DNA from: Fidelibacterota bacterium
Lineage (GTDB): Bacteria > Fidelibacterota > Marinisomatia > SCGC-AAA003-L08 > GCA-2689995
Direction: 5' to 3'
Assembly: GCA_014381925.1 (NCBI GenBank)
Contig: JACNKR010000042.1
Location: forward strand, 1 to 34,078
Length of the DNA: 34,078 nucleotides
Shown here: positions 1 to 7,700 of the stretch, piece after piece
How the letters are laid out: every line of letters starts with the position of its first letter
How positions within the stretch are numbered: position 1 is the first letter of the stretch
The notes under the pieces: model-generated
Told to the model about the DNA's origin: nothing
What the model saw: the letters and a program-made list of their open reading frames with translations, nothing else
The model's database searches: none
Translations under genes and position numbers: made by a program

Positions 1-2
1 TA

Positions 3-71
3 ATTAGAGCTATTGATAAAGAGCAGAAGAAACAAAAAAAATTGCTAAATGAAAGGATGGTATTAAAATGA
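3..71 (+). CDS. C-terminal tail of an upstream gene (partial, 5' end outside window)
   Basis: An open frame runs from the left edge to a TGA at 69-71, encoding 22 residues rich in Lys, Gln and Glu (…EQKKQKKLLNERMVLK). The TGA overlaps the ATG of the next gene in an ATGA arrangement (68-71), the same coupling seen at several other junctions here, which supports this being a real gene end. The charged tail suggests a helical or coiled-coil C-terminus. Nothing more can be said about the product. Confidence 0.55.
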   Translation: MRAIDKEQKKQKKLLNERMVLK

Positions 72-2653
72 AAATGGTATTAAGTTTTATATTATTGTCT
101 CTTGCTTGGGCATCTGATTTTTCGAATAACGGAGCAACCATTACAATTGATTCATTATTAACCGTCTCATCGAATGGTTCATTCGAAAATAATGGTACCC
201 TAATTAATGATGGGACATTTCATTTTAGTGAAGATTTTGTAAATAATGGTGAATTTGAATCGGGCTTAGGTAGTAATGTTAGTCTCATTGGGGATTCCCA
301 ATCTTTTCCTGGAATATTTTACGCAAATCTAATCATTGATGGTGAGGGGACTAAATTATTACAATCTAATGCTACAGTAAATGGCAATCTTACTTTAACG
401 ATAGGAACTATTAATCTTCAGGGGAATACTCTAAACATAAATGGTGAAATAATTTTAGGGGAAGGGAATATTATTGGTGAGGGTAATGTATTTAATAATT
501 CCATTGATATTTATAATTGTACCGATTCCATTGCAGTAAATTTTGATGAAAATGCAATATTTGATGATGGCAGTTGTCTTTATCCGCCAACCGCATCCGT
601 TGATGAAACCCCGGTGGATTTTGGAAATGTACCATTTAATAACCAATATTCTATTAGCAAAAATATTGACAATACGGGTGATTATCTATTAGAAATATCC
701 GCTTCTATTATTCATCCTAATTTATCTGTTATGCCTGAATCATTAAATATTCCTGCTGGAGAATCAGGTTCAGTTATTATTAGTGTTAATTCATTAGTTG
801 AAGAGATGGAAATTTCAGATAATTTGGTAATAAATACAAATGATCCCTATAATTTAGAAATTATTGTACCAATTACTTCTACTATTGTACCATTAGTCCA
901 CCCCATCATCATTGCTATTTCCGATGTACCTAATGACCAAGGCGGTAGAGTTAAAGTTCAATTTACTCGAAGTTATCATGATACAGATTCATTGAGAAAT
1001 CCTGAAATTTATTCTATTGAAAGATTAGATGAAAATCAATGGGTAGCTGTTCAACAATCATTAGCATATGGTGAATACTCCTATGTAGTTGAAGCTTCTA
1101 CATATAGTGATATGATTATTTCAGGTGAAGATACAACTTTTAATAATAATATTTTTCGAATCATCGCAGGCATGGAGGAGGGCAACTTCGTATCAGAAGT
1201 AGCACAAGGCTATAGTGTAGATAATATTGATCCGATAGAACCAGAGAATCTAATGGTAACATCATCAGGTGGTAATAATATAACCTTAGACTGGTCAGCA
1301 AACCTTGACGATGACCTTGCAGGGTATAATGTATACAGACAGGGAAATAAAATCAATGAGTCTATATTAAACAATTCACAATATAATGATGCATTAGAAG
1401 TTAGTGAATCTACTGTCTACTCTGTTAAAGCAATGGATGTTCATGGTAATGAATCAAGCTCATCAGAGATATTAGTACATAATCTTGATTTTGGTAATAA
1501 TCTGATTAGTATTCCAACAACCCTTGATGATAACAGTTCACAGAATATGCTTAATGAGATAATAGATGATGGAACTAATGTGGTATTTATCTTAGGACAG
1601 GGAGTAGGACTATTTAATACAGTAGATGGCTGGAGTGGTAACTTAAATAATTTATTTCCAACATCAGGCAATTGGCTGAATATAGATGGTGCATATCATT
1701 GGGATATAAAATATAATTCACCTATAGAGAACTGTTATGAATATATAACAGAATTTGGTAATAACCTTTTATCATACAGATGGGGTTCAGGTAGTTCAAA
1801 TACCCTTGAAGCTTTAGGTGGAGAAGAATTTGCTACAGAAAACTTTAACTTTATCTTAGGTCAAGGACTTGGTTTATTTAACACTCCTGATGGATGGTCA
1901 GGTAACCTTAATAATCTTGAAGAAGGTAAAGGCTATTGGGTAAATATTTCAAATGGCTCAATTGACTTTAAATGGGGAATGGATAATTGTGCTGAACCTA
2001 CAGAAAGCTCAGTACTTGCTAAAATAGAATCGACAATACCTCAAGAATACAGAGTTAATCAATCTACCCAGCAGGCTTTCTATCTTATTAAAGAGCTTAT
2101 CATAGATGGAAAGTATCCTGTAGCAGAAGACCTCATCTTAGCATACCACAATAATATACTTGTGGGTTCAACTAACTACTCAGAGCTTACCGTTCTTCCT
2201 ATTATGGGCAGAGACTTAAGTGAACAGACTATAGGCTTTATAGATGCTGGTCAAGTACCACAGCTTAAACTTCTTAAAGCAAATGGTGAGCTTGTAGATT
2301 TACACGCAGATATAGAACCATTTAGTAATCTATTGGTATCAGAGGTTCAATCTGTCACTGGAAGTACAATAGTAATACCTACAGAATTTGTACTTCATCC
2401 TGCATATCCAAATCCGTTTAACCCGGTAACGACAATCAGTTTCGGTGTACCTAATGTAGAGACAGGGCATACCGTGTCTCTACAAGTATTTGATATTAAT
2501 GGTCGATTAATAGAAACATTGATTGATGGTCAAATTGAAACAGGATTTCATACAATTGAATGGAATGCCGAAGGTTATCCAAGTGGTGTATACTTTGTGA
2601 AGTTAGATGCAAGTGAGTTTACTCAAACGCAGAAATTGATGTTGGTGAAGTAG
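68..2653 (+). CDS. T9SS-exported multidomain surface protein (type A sorting domain)
   Basis: The 861-residue protein has a signal peptide (about residues 1-15, ending LAWAS). Next is a repetitive Asn/Gly-rich region (16-148) that looks like a beta-helix or adhesin passenger. A Cys-bracketed module with a DDGSC ending lies at about 150-170, followed by an Ig-like region resembling ASPM/SPD-2/Hydin or DUF1573 folds (about 176-275) and a fibronectin type III-like domain (about 389-470). Two copies of a roughly 85-residue repeat (about 476-645) each contain FILGQG-GLFNT-DGWSGNLNN. A C-terminal secretion domain starts at about 777 with AYPNPFNPVTTISF and ends in a KLMLVK strand, typical of the T9SS type A domain. 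An AAAGGA Shine-Dalgarno about 10 bases upstream and the ATGA overlap support the start. Export through the SprA channel and surface attachment or release is inferred. The ligand or function is unknown. Leu codon use shifts from TTA to CTT in about 1850-2400. Confidence 0.85.
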   Translation: MKMVLSFILLSLAWASDFSNNGATITIDSLLTVSSNGSFENNGTLINDGTFHFSEDFVNNGEFESGLGSNVSLIGDSQSFPGIFYANLIIDGEGTKLLQSNATVNGNLTLTIGTINLQGNTLNINGEIILGEGNIIGEGNVFNNSIDIYNCTDSIAVNFDENAIFDDGSCLYPPTASVDETPVDFGNVPFNNQYSISKNIDNTGDYLLEISASIIHPNLSVMPESLNIPAGESGSVIISVNSLVEEMEISDNLVINTNDPYNLEIIVPITSTIVPLVHPIIIAISDVPNDQGGRVKVQFTRSYHDTDSLRNPEIYSIERLDENQWVAVQQSLAYGEYSYVVEASTYSDMIISGEDTTFNNNIFRIIAGMEEGNFVSEVAQGYSVDNIDPIEPENLMVTSSGGNNITLDWSANLDDDLAGYNVYRQGNKINESILNNSQYNDALEVSESTVYSVKAMDVHGNESSSSEILVHNLDFGNNLISIPTTLDDNSSQNMLNEIIDDGTNVVFILGQGVGLFNTVDGWSGNLNNLFPTSGNWLNIDGAYHWDIKYNSPIENCYEYITEFGNNLLSYRWGSGSSNTLEALGGEEFATENFNFILGQGLGLFNTPDGWSGNLNNLEEGKGYWVNISNGSIDFKWGMDNCAEPTESSVLAKIESTIPQEYRVNQSTQQAFYLIKELIIDGKYPVAEDLILAYHNNILVGSTNYSELTVLPIMGRDLSEQTIGFIDAGQVPQLKLLKANGELVDLHADIEPFSNLLVSEVQSVTGSTIVIPTEFVLHPAYPNPFNPVTTISFGVPNVETGHTVSLQVFDINGRLIETLIDGQIETGFHTIEWNAEGYPSGVYFVKLDASEFTQTQKLMLVK

Positions 2654-2660
2654 GAATGAA

Positions 2661-3809
2661 ATGAGAAAGAGTATATTAATACTTAGTTTGTTTATTGGCT
2701 TATCCTTTTTATTTACAGAGAATTTGAATATTTCATTGCCAAATAGGCAAAGAGACTTGAATTGTAATGATGAAGTTTTTTGCGAACCTAATGATCCAAA
2801 TTATTCCACATTTGTATGTGATTGGGTTTGTAAAAATTCTCATAATACAATAATTAATAAATGCAGTGATACGCAGACACAATTTTATTCAAAATTAAAT
2901 GATGGTCGGTTACTCTATATGGCATTTAATAATTATTTAAATGATAATAATTTCAACTATGTAGGATTAATTAAAGGGTCTCGGAATTTAAATGGAATAA
3001 ATTTTGACTATATTAGAGAAGATGAAACCATAGGATATTGGGATTATAACGGGAATGATCAATTTGATATAGGAAATACGTATAGTGATAATTTTAAACG
3101 GGGTAGAGGGAATATTATTATAAATCAAGATGTAGGTGCTCGAAAAAATATCGCAATTCATATTAATCATCCATTAAATGATAAAAATACAGACTATATT
3201 GGGGGATATATTTTTGAAAATGAAACATTAAAACCAAAATGGATGTTAACAGCTGGAGCACACCGGTATAGCCTGGTTGATAACGCATTACAACCTAATT
3301 GTACAAATTCAAATAATGTATGTGGTGAATTAAATTATGGTGCAGATGTAGCAAGAGATATAAGTGAATGTGGTGTATTAAATGGATATACTACTGCATT
3401 CCAAGTATATCATGAAGTTTTATCAGATAATATTGACAATTTATATACATTTTCAATTCATGGGTTTAATGTTTCAACACATGACCCACTTGCTCAAAGT
3501 CCTAATTTTATCCTGTCAAATGGTAAGGGCAGTGATGGAAATTTTATATTAACAGATAAAGTAACTTCAACAATTAGGTATCTACTGGAACAAAATTTTC
3601 AAAATATTAGCAACTCTAATAATCCGGTAGCTGTAATAGTTGAAAATGAATTAGATGAAAATGGTGATTATATATATCAAAATCTTGGAGGAAGTCAAAA
3701 TCCGCAAGGAAAATATACTAATACAGAATCAATCGATGATGTTTGGGTACAAATAGAAATTGAAAATTGTATTAGAGATTCAAATATTAATTATCATTTA
3801 TTTTCCTAA
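2661..3809 (+). CDS. Secreted hypothetical protein, truncated by an in-frame TAA
   Basis: The 382-residue product starts with a signal peptide (MRKSILILSLFIGLSFLF). It has a Cys-rich segment at about residues 35-75, then a mixed region with HGFNVSTHDPL and other motifs I do not recognise. It begins 7 bases after the preceding stop with an AGGA-type ribosome site, so the two are probably co-transcribed. The TAA at 3807-3809 is followed in the same frame by 122 more sense codons carrying a Cys module and a dockerin-like domain that such proteins normally keep at the C-terminus. This gene is therefore probably a 3'-truncated version of a 504-residue protein, not a complete one. Function unknown. 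Confidence 0.7.
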   Translation: MRKSILILSLFIGLSFLFTENLNISLPNRQRDLNCNDEVFCEPNDPNYSTFVCDWVCKNSHNTIINKCSDTQTQFYSKLNDGRLLYMAFNNYLNDNNFNYVGLIKGSRNLNGINFDYIREDETIGYWDYNGNDQFDIGNTYSDNFKRGRGNIIINQDVGARKNIAIHINHPLNDKNTDYIGGYIFENETLKPKWMLTAGAHRYSLVDNALQPNCTNSNNVCGELNYGADVARDISECGVLNGYTTAFQVYHEVLSDNIDNLYTFSIHGFNVSTHDPLAQSPNFILSNGKGSDGNFILTDKVTSTIRYLLEQNFQNISNSNNPVAVIVENELDENGDYIYQNLGGSQNPQGKYTNTESIDDVWVQIEIENCIRDSNINYHLFS

Positions 3810-4178
3810 ACAATAAGTGAAGCAATAAATGGATGCTTATTTGAAAATAAGTGTTATGGTTGCAATGATATTTTAGCTAATAATTATGTTGATGATGTTC
3901 AAAATAATGATAATGGATATTGCAAATATTATGGGTGTACTGATGTTGACGCATTTAATTATGATTCGTTAGCTAATTATTATGATGGATCATGTTTTTA
4001 TTTAGGTGATGCAAATTTTGATGGTGAAATAAATATTTCAGATATCGTTGTAATTGTTGAAATTATAATGGAAAAAATCACTCCTATTCCAGATCAATTG
4101 GGAATTGCGGATTGGACTTTAGATGGGATTGTAAATGTTGTAGATATTATCAAAATATTAATTTATATTTTGGGTTAA
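3810..4178 (+). pseudogene. Stranded in-frame C-terminus of the preceding gene: Cys module plus dockerin-like domain
   Basis: Directly after the TAA at 3807-3809, the same frame stays open for 122 residues to TAA 4176-4178. It encodes a Cys-rich segment (CLFENKCYGCNDILANNY), a copy of the C-D-A-N-Y-DGSC module, and a dockerin-like pair (GDANFDGEINISDIVVIVEI and DWTLDGIVNVVDIIKILIYI). The closest in-frame ATG lies inside the dockerin domain and has no evident ribosome site, so independent translation is unlikely. A single base change (for example from CAA, GAA or TCA) would explain the interruption. Alternatives are a sequencing or assembly error, or stop-codon read-through. Confidence 0.75.
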
Positions 4179-4503
4179 TAAAAAATAATAAAAGTAGCGA
4201 TATGAATAGGAATTAGATTCTAATTATATTTAATAAAACTAATTTATTTTTTAATTATCATTTTACTATGCAAAAATCTACACCCAAAAACGAAAAGACA
4301 AATTTTTAATATTTTAAATCTAATATATTCTCAATATCATTCTTTATTAATTCCTATGAAAAGTTTAATTATTGTTATTTGTGGTGTAAATTTGTTCGGT
4401 GAGGAATAAAGATGTTAAAATACATAGCTTTAAATCAACTTAATTGAGTAAAATAATATAGTATTTTATTGTAATTAAATTTTATTTTCAGAAAGGAAAA
4501 CAG
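4179..4503. other. AT-rich intergenic region, no gene seen
   Basis: These 325 bases hold no ORF with coding character. The longest start codon with a plausible leader (around 4411) gives only 11 codons. There are short AT-rich palindromes but no GC-rich hairpin followed by a T run. The promoter for the next gene presumably lies in the last 100 bases; AAAGGA at about 4493-4498 is its ribosome-binding site. Confidence 0.6.
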
Positions 4504-5499
4504 ATGAAAACACTAATTAATTTAATATATCATTCTTCTAAACCATATATTTTATTAATAATTTTATCCTTTGGGTTAAGTCAACCAGATGTAGAAATTT
4601 CAGGTTATTTAAGGCAGAGTGAATTTTCATTTTGCCAAGATGCGTGTGGAGAATTTTATATTGAAAATGAAATAACTACTATTCCTATTATTGCTGTTAC
4701 TTTTCAAAATAATTTCCCCAATATTGAACTATATATAAATCGATTTGTTACAATTGAGATTGGAGAAGAAATTCAATGTGTAGAATGTAGTGCTTTTGAG
4801 ATAAATACAATAATATTATCAAATGATTGTATGGCACCTGTGCTTTGTGATGTTGACCCATGTTTATTTACAGAAGAATGTCAAATAAATACACCTGTCG
4901 AATGTATTTCAAATTACTGTGGTGGGTGTTATGCAGACTTTTACTACTTAAATGGTAATCTTGTAGATTGTTATTCTCCAGTTGAAGAATGTATTGACGG
5001 GGAGATTAATAATGATAATCCATGTAATCCAATAGAATGTTGGAATGGCGAATGGATTGAAATGATTATCGATTGTGCTGAAGATATGGGGGTACCATGT
5101 TTAGGTGGTGTATATATTCCTCCACCTGAGGATGTATGTTGTTCTACATGTATTTTATTTGGGGATATAAATAATGATTATGAAATAAATATTTTAGACA
5201 TAGTGCTTTTGGTTGGCTTTATATTGATGACAGATAACCCGTCAGATCCTGAATTTTATGCCGGTGATATTAATTTAGATGGACAATTAAATATTTTAGA
5301 TGTGGTTGCAATAGTCCAGTTAATTTTAAACCCAATTGCAGAAGAATGTTACATTATTCCTGAGGTAGGTCCATGTGAAGGGCTATGTCCAACTTATTTT
5401 TTTAATCAAATTACAAATCAATGTGAAGAATTTATAACGGGATGTTGTGGTGTTGATGCATTTAATACATTAGAAGAATGTCAATATGGGTGTGAATAA
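4504..5499 (+). CDS. Cys-rich secreted protein with dockerin-like module and C-terminal Kunitz/BPTI-like domain
   Basis: The 331-residue protein has a signal peptide (residues about 1-26) with probable cleavage at GLS|QPD, leaving an N-terminal Gln. An N-terminal domain (about 28-110, with VEISGYLRQSEFSFC) is followed by a Cys-rich middle (115-216) of unknown fold. A dockerin-like repeat pair (about 219-275) contains GDINNDYEINILDIVLLVGF and GDINLDGQLNILDVVAIVQL. The C-terminal 282-330 segment has cysteines at 282, 291, 307, 315, 326 and 330 with gaps 8-15-7-10-3. BPTI has 8-15-7-12-3. The Tyr-Phe-aromatic-Asn segment (298-301) and Phe310 also match Kunitz positions. Two extra cysteines (295, 314) could form an added disulfide. 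The residue at the inhibitor P1 position is Glu292, so trypsin-type inhibition is not expected. No type A sorting domain is visible. Confidence 0.8.
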   Translation: MKTLINLIYHSSKPYILLIILSFGLSQPDVEISGYLRQSEFSFCQDACGEFYIENEITTIPIIAVTFQNNFPNIELYINRFVTIEIGEEIQCVECSAFEINTIILSNDCMAPVLCDVDPCLFTEECQINTPVECISNYCGGCYADFYYLNGNLVDCYSPVEECIDGEINNDNPCNPIECWNGEWIEMIIDCAEDMGVPCLGGVYIPPPEDVCCSTCILFGDINNDYEINILDIVLLVGFILMTDNPSDPEFYAGDINLDGQLNILDVVAIVQLILNPIAEECYIIPEVGPCEGLCPTYFFNQITNQCEEFITGCCGVDAFNTLEECQYGCE

Positions 5500-5635
5500 A
5501 TTTTTTTATTTTATTAAATATTGCTGCTAATAAAAAATTAATGGCCTGATTTTCACTTCAGTAATATCCGCTATTTATTTCCTAAATATGATAAATAATT
5601 AATAATCAAATCAAAAGTTAAATGAATTATAAAGG

Positions 5636-5671
5636 AAACAAAAAACCCCTTAAAAAAGGGGTTTTTTGTTT
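5636..5671 (-). terminator. Rho-independent terminator (tRNA cluster; may work both ways)
   Basis: A perfect 14-base inverted repeat (5636-5649 and 5658-5671) has CCCC/GGGG in the stem, an 8-base loop, and A and T runs on either side. It lies just 3' of tRNA-Leu on the minus strand and also downstream of the plus-strand gene ending at 5499, so it can terminate both. Confidence 0.85.
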
Positions 5672-5683
5672 GTGTAATAAGAG

Positions 5684-5767
5684 TACCGGGAGCGAGACTT
5701 GAACTCGCACAGAATAAATTCCGAGGGATTTTAAGTCCCTTGTGTCTACCAATTTCACCATCCCGGC
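5684..5767 (-). tRNA. tRNA-Leu (anticodon TAA)
   Basis: On the minus strand a 7-base-pair acceptor stem (GCCGGGA with TCCCGGT, one G-U pair) frames an 84-base tRNA. The anticodon loop CT-TAA-AA sits on a GGGA/TCCC stem, there is a long variable arm as expected for Leu, and a GTTCAAGTC T-loop. The discriminator is A. The CCA end is not encoded (CTC follows). Confidence 0.95.
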
Positions 5768-5802
5768 ACAAATTATAATTGTTTAAAGCATCTTATACCT
5801 TG

Positions 5803-5874
5803 AGGCGTCGACCAGATTCGAACTGGTGCATAGCAATTTTGCAGACTGCTGCCTTACCACTTGGCCACGACGCC
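5803..5874 (-). tRNA. tRNA-Cys (anticodon GCA)
   Basis: The acceptor stem GGCGTCG/CGACGCC encloses a 72-base tRNA with anticodon loop CT-GCA-AA and T-arm CCAGTTCGAATCTGG. The discriminator is U, the Cys identity base. CCA is not encoded. It lies between tRNA-Gly and tRNA-Leu on the same strand. Confidence 0.95.
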
Positions 5875-5879
5875 TAAAT

Positions 5880-5903
5880 AAAAAACCCTCAGTAACCAGA
5901 GGG
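5880..5903 (-). terminator. Short terminator-like hairpin between tRNA-Gly and tRNA-Cys
   Basis: Read on the minus strand, CCCTC and GAGGG pair around an 8-base loop and are followed by six Ts. The stem is only 5 base pairs, so it may be a weak terminator or a processing element between the two tRNAs. Confidence 0.5.
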
Positions 5904-5911
5904 CCCTTATG

Positions 5912-5984
5912 AGCGAAAGAAGGGGCTCGAACCCTCGACATCAACCTTGGCAAGGTTGTGCTCTACCAACTGAGCTACTTTCGC
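5912..5984 (-). tRNA. tRNA-Gly (anticodon GCC)
   Basis: The acceptor stem GCGAAAG/CTTTCGC frames a 73-base tRNA with anticodon stem CAACC/GGTTG, loop TT-GCC-AA, and T-arm GAGGGTTCGAGCCCC. The discriminator is U, as expected for tRNA-Gly. CCA is not encoded. It is the first tRNA of the minus-strand Gly-Cys-Leu cluster. Confidence 0.95.
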
Positions 5985-6018
5985 ATTTTGTTGAAAAACA
6001 ATATCTCCAACAGCATGT

Positions 6019-6048
6019 AATTTATTAAATACACTTTTCTTTGAACAA
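6019..6048 (-). promoter_or_regulatory. Candidate promoter for the Gly-Cys-Leu tRNA cluster
   Basis: On the minus strand TTGTTC (6043-6048) and TAAATT (6019-6024) are separated by 18 bases, about 35 bases before tRNA-Gly. The fit is only to a general sigma-70-like pattern in very AT-rich sequence, so support is weak. Confidence 0.3.
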
Positions 6049-6108
6049 CATTAATTTATAAAATATTAAATTAATTTTTAATCCAATATCGAATATATCT
6101 AAGAATTT

Positions 6109-7239
6109 TCACCTTCCATGTTTATGCCCTGGTTGTCCATGTTTAGGGTTTTTTCTTCCTGGCTGTGGTTGAGGATTTAAAAGATTTTTTTTCATATTCC
6201 CAGAATCGACAATTTTTAAAATTACAGGATCATCAATAATCTTTTTCCCTAATTCAATTTTATTAATTACAATTATATTTTCTGCAGATTTAATCTTTTC
6301 CTCTGCTTCTAACTTTTGACTTGAATAGTTTTCAAGTTTTATATTTTGTGCTTCTTCGTTTTCAGGTTGGTTGTTATTTTTTGATAAATTTTTAATTTTA
6401 CGATCCATCAATTTAACCGTTGATTCATAAACAGCTATGTCTACAAAATCAGTCTGAATATCATTGTATTTAAGTTCAAATTCATAAATATATTTCCCTC
6501 GGTCACCACATGAATAAACAGGTGTGTTATTATTTCCACCATCATTTGACCTTTTCTTAGACTTACTTTGAATTACAATATCTACAGGGAAATTTAATTT
6601 ATGAAAACGATTTATATCTCTATCGGTTGCATTGAATAAAAGTACAACAAAGTCTGATTGTGAATTAACAAATTCAACAATTTTTTCTAACGATTCAATT
6701 GGATCTTCAACATTTATTCCATCTTTTTGGAAAACAGATGAGAGTCCAATTACACCCAACTTTACACCATCTCTATTTATTATTTTATATGGATTAAATA
6801 AATAAGATCCAGCTGTATTCTTAATATTTGCAGAAATATAAGGGAAAGTGGACATATCTTTTAAATATGTTAAATAATCCACTCCCATTGCAAAATCATT
6901 TTCACCGATATTGAATGCATCACAACCAATTTCATTAAATGAATTTACAATTGTTTCTGCACTTATCTTAGCAAGTTCAGTTGGTTTACCAGGATTAATT
7001 GAATTTTTTTTAAAAAATAAATCTCCGGCATCAAGTATAAAGTAATTTGAAGAGTTATTTTTTTCGTCATTTAAAATTGCTGATTTTCGAGCAAGACCGC
7101 CCAAAGGTTTCTTTTTTCAGCCACAAGGCTCTGTTTCACCTGCAACATTTGTAGTTGCAAAAATTTTAAATGAATTTATAGTTTCATTTGAAAAAATAAA
7201 TGAAATTATAAAAACGGATAAATAAAGTAATTTTTTCAT
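6109..7239 (-). CDS. Putative selenoprotein: secreted metallophosphatase-like protein with a Cys-Gly-Sec motif (UGA at codon 41)
   Basis: Reading from ATG 7239 through an in-frame TGA at 7117-7119 gives 376 residues. A signal peptide (1-17) is followed by TTNVAGETEPCG-UGA-KKKPLGGLARK. From memory, relatives of this 5'-nucleotidase/metallophosphatase-like family carry a second Cys here (EPCGC…GGLAR), so UGA at 41 would encode selenocysteine. Downstream are LDAGDLFF (about 69-76), NIGENDFAMG (110-119), GVKLGVIGLSS (113-123 plus 45) and SCGDRGKYIYEF (about 243-254). A charged helical stretch follows, then a Pro/His-rich tail ending GHKHGR. The start is well supported: AAAGGAAAA precedes it and the gap to the preceding gene is 8 bases. 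A start after the TGA (TTG at 7104) would lose the signal peptide and the Cys motif. The usual D-x-H and GHxH metal ligands are not visible, so phosphatase activity is doubtful. The alternative is a recent nonsense mutation. Confidence 0.75.
7085..7119 (-). promoter_or_regulatory. Candidate bacterial SECIS element following the UGA codon
   Basis: In the minus-strand mRNA, UGA (7117-7119) is followed after 18 nucleotides by GGUC. UUUGGGC (7105-7099) pairs with GCUC-G-AAA (7092-7085) with one bulged G, leaving the 6-base apical loop GGUCUU. A loop beginning with G, with GGUC about 18 bases past UGA, matches the E. coli fdhF SECIS geometry as I remember it. The loop bases also encode the conserved Gly-Gly of the protein motif, so part of the match could come from protein conservation. 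Confidence 0.6.
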
Positions 7240-7247
7240 TGTATTGT

Positions 7248-7700
7248 CTATTTTCCTTTGTTAAACTGAGCTTTAAATTTAAGAATTAATGCCATTCCAA
7301 GAAAAACAACATCTTCAAAAATTCGTTTTATTAATAAAAATTTATAATCTATATTTTCAACACCATCGCCTACTTTAAAACATCCGCAATGTGTATCAAT
7401 ACCGCGGAATACAGCTTGAGCTAAAATAAAAATAAACCATATAAGTAGTAAAATAATAATTTTCAAGCTTGCTTCTAAAAAAAATCCAGTGATTAGTCCA
7501 AAGCCGATAATCAATTCTAACCATGGTAATGTTAAAGCAAAAATATTATTTAAAGTGATAGGTGTAATATGGAAATTATCTATTAAATCTGAAAATTCTT
7601 GTGGATTTTGTATTTTATCTATACTTGCATAAATAAATACACCACCGAGAATATATCTTAATAATAACAAAAATATTCTATAGTTAAAAATATTATTCAT
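7248..7700 (-). CDS. MauE/DoxX-like redox-associated integral membrane protein
   Basis: This 150-residue protein has about four hydrophobic segments (about residues 8-26, 53-73, 78-98, 127-141). RYILGGVFIYASIDKIQNP near the N-terminus and a THCGCFKVGDG segment (Cys105, Cys107) match the MauE/DoxX-type family, whose members are linked to periplasmic thiol or electron transfer. The start chosen at 7700 forms an ATGA overlap with the rhodanese stop; an in-frame ATG 27 bases upstream lies inside the rhodanese gene. The next gene follows 8 bases later. The paired cysteines resemble the Cys-Gly-Sec of the downstream product. Electron or sulfur transfer across the membrane is inferred from family and context, not shown. 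Confidence 0.75.
   Translation of the reverse strand: MNNIFNYRIFLLLLRYILGGVFIYASIDKIQNPQEFSDLIDNFHITPITLNNIFALTLPWLELIIGFGLITGFFLEASLKIIILLLIWFIFILAQAVFRGIDTHCGCFKVGDGVENIDYKFLLIKRIFEDVVFLGMALILKFKAQFNKGK

Noticed and set aside
3807-3809. Recoding of TAA as an amino acid
   Set aside because: TAA serves as the stop for many genes here and no recoding element was seen; mutation or sequence error is simpler.
5571-5771. A 66-codon minus-strand frame containing DGEIGRHKGLKIP
   Set aside because: It is the translation of the tRNA-Leu gene and its flanks, a familiar false protein.
6109-7104. Starting the metallophosphatase-like gene at TTG 7104
   Set aside because: This would drop the signal peptide, the Cys motif and the ribosome site at 7239; the coding frame clearly continues upstream of the TGA.
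7117-7119. UGA reassigned to Trp or Gly across the genome
   Set aside because: UGA ends many genes here, often in ATGA overlaps, and no other confident gene contains an internal UGA.
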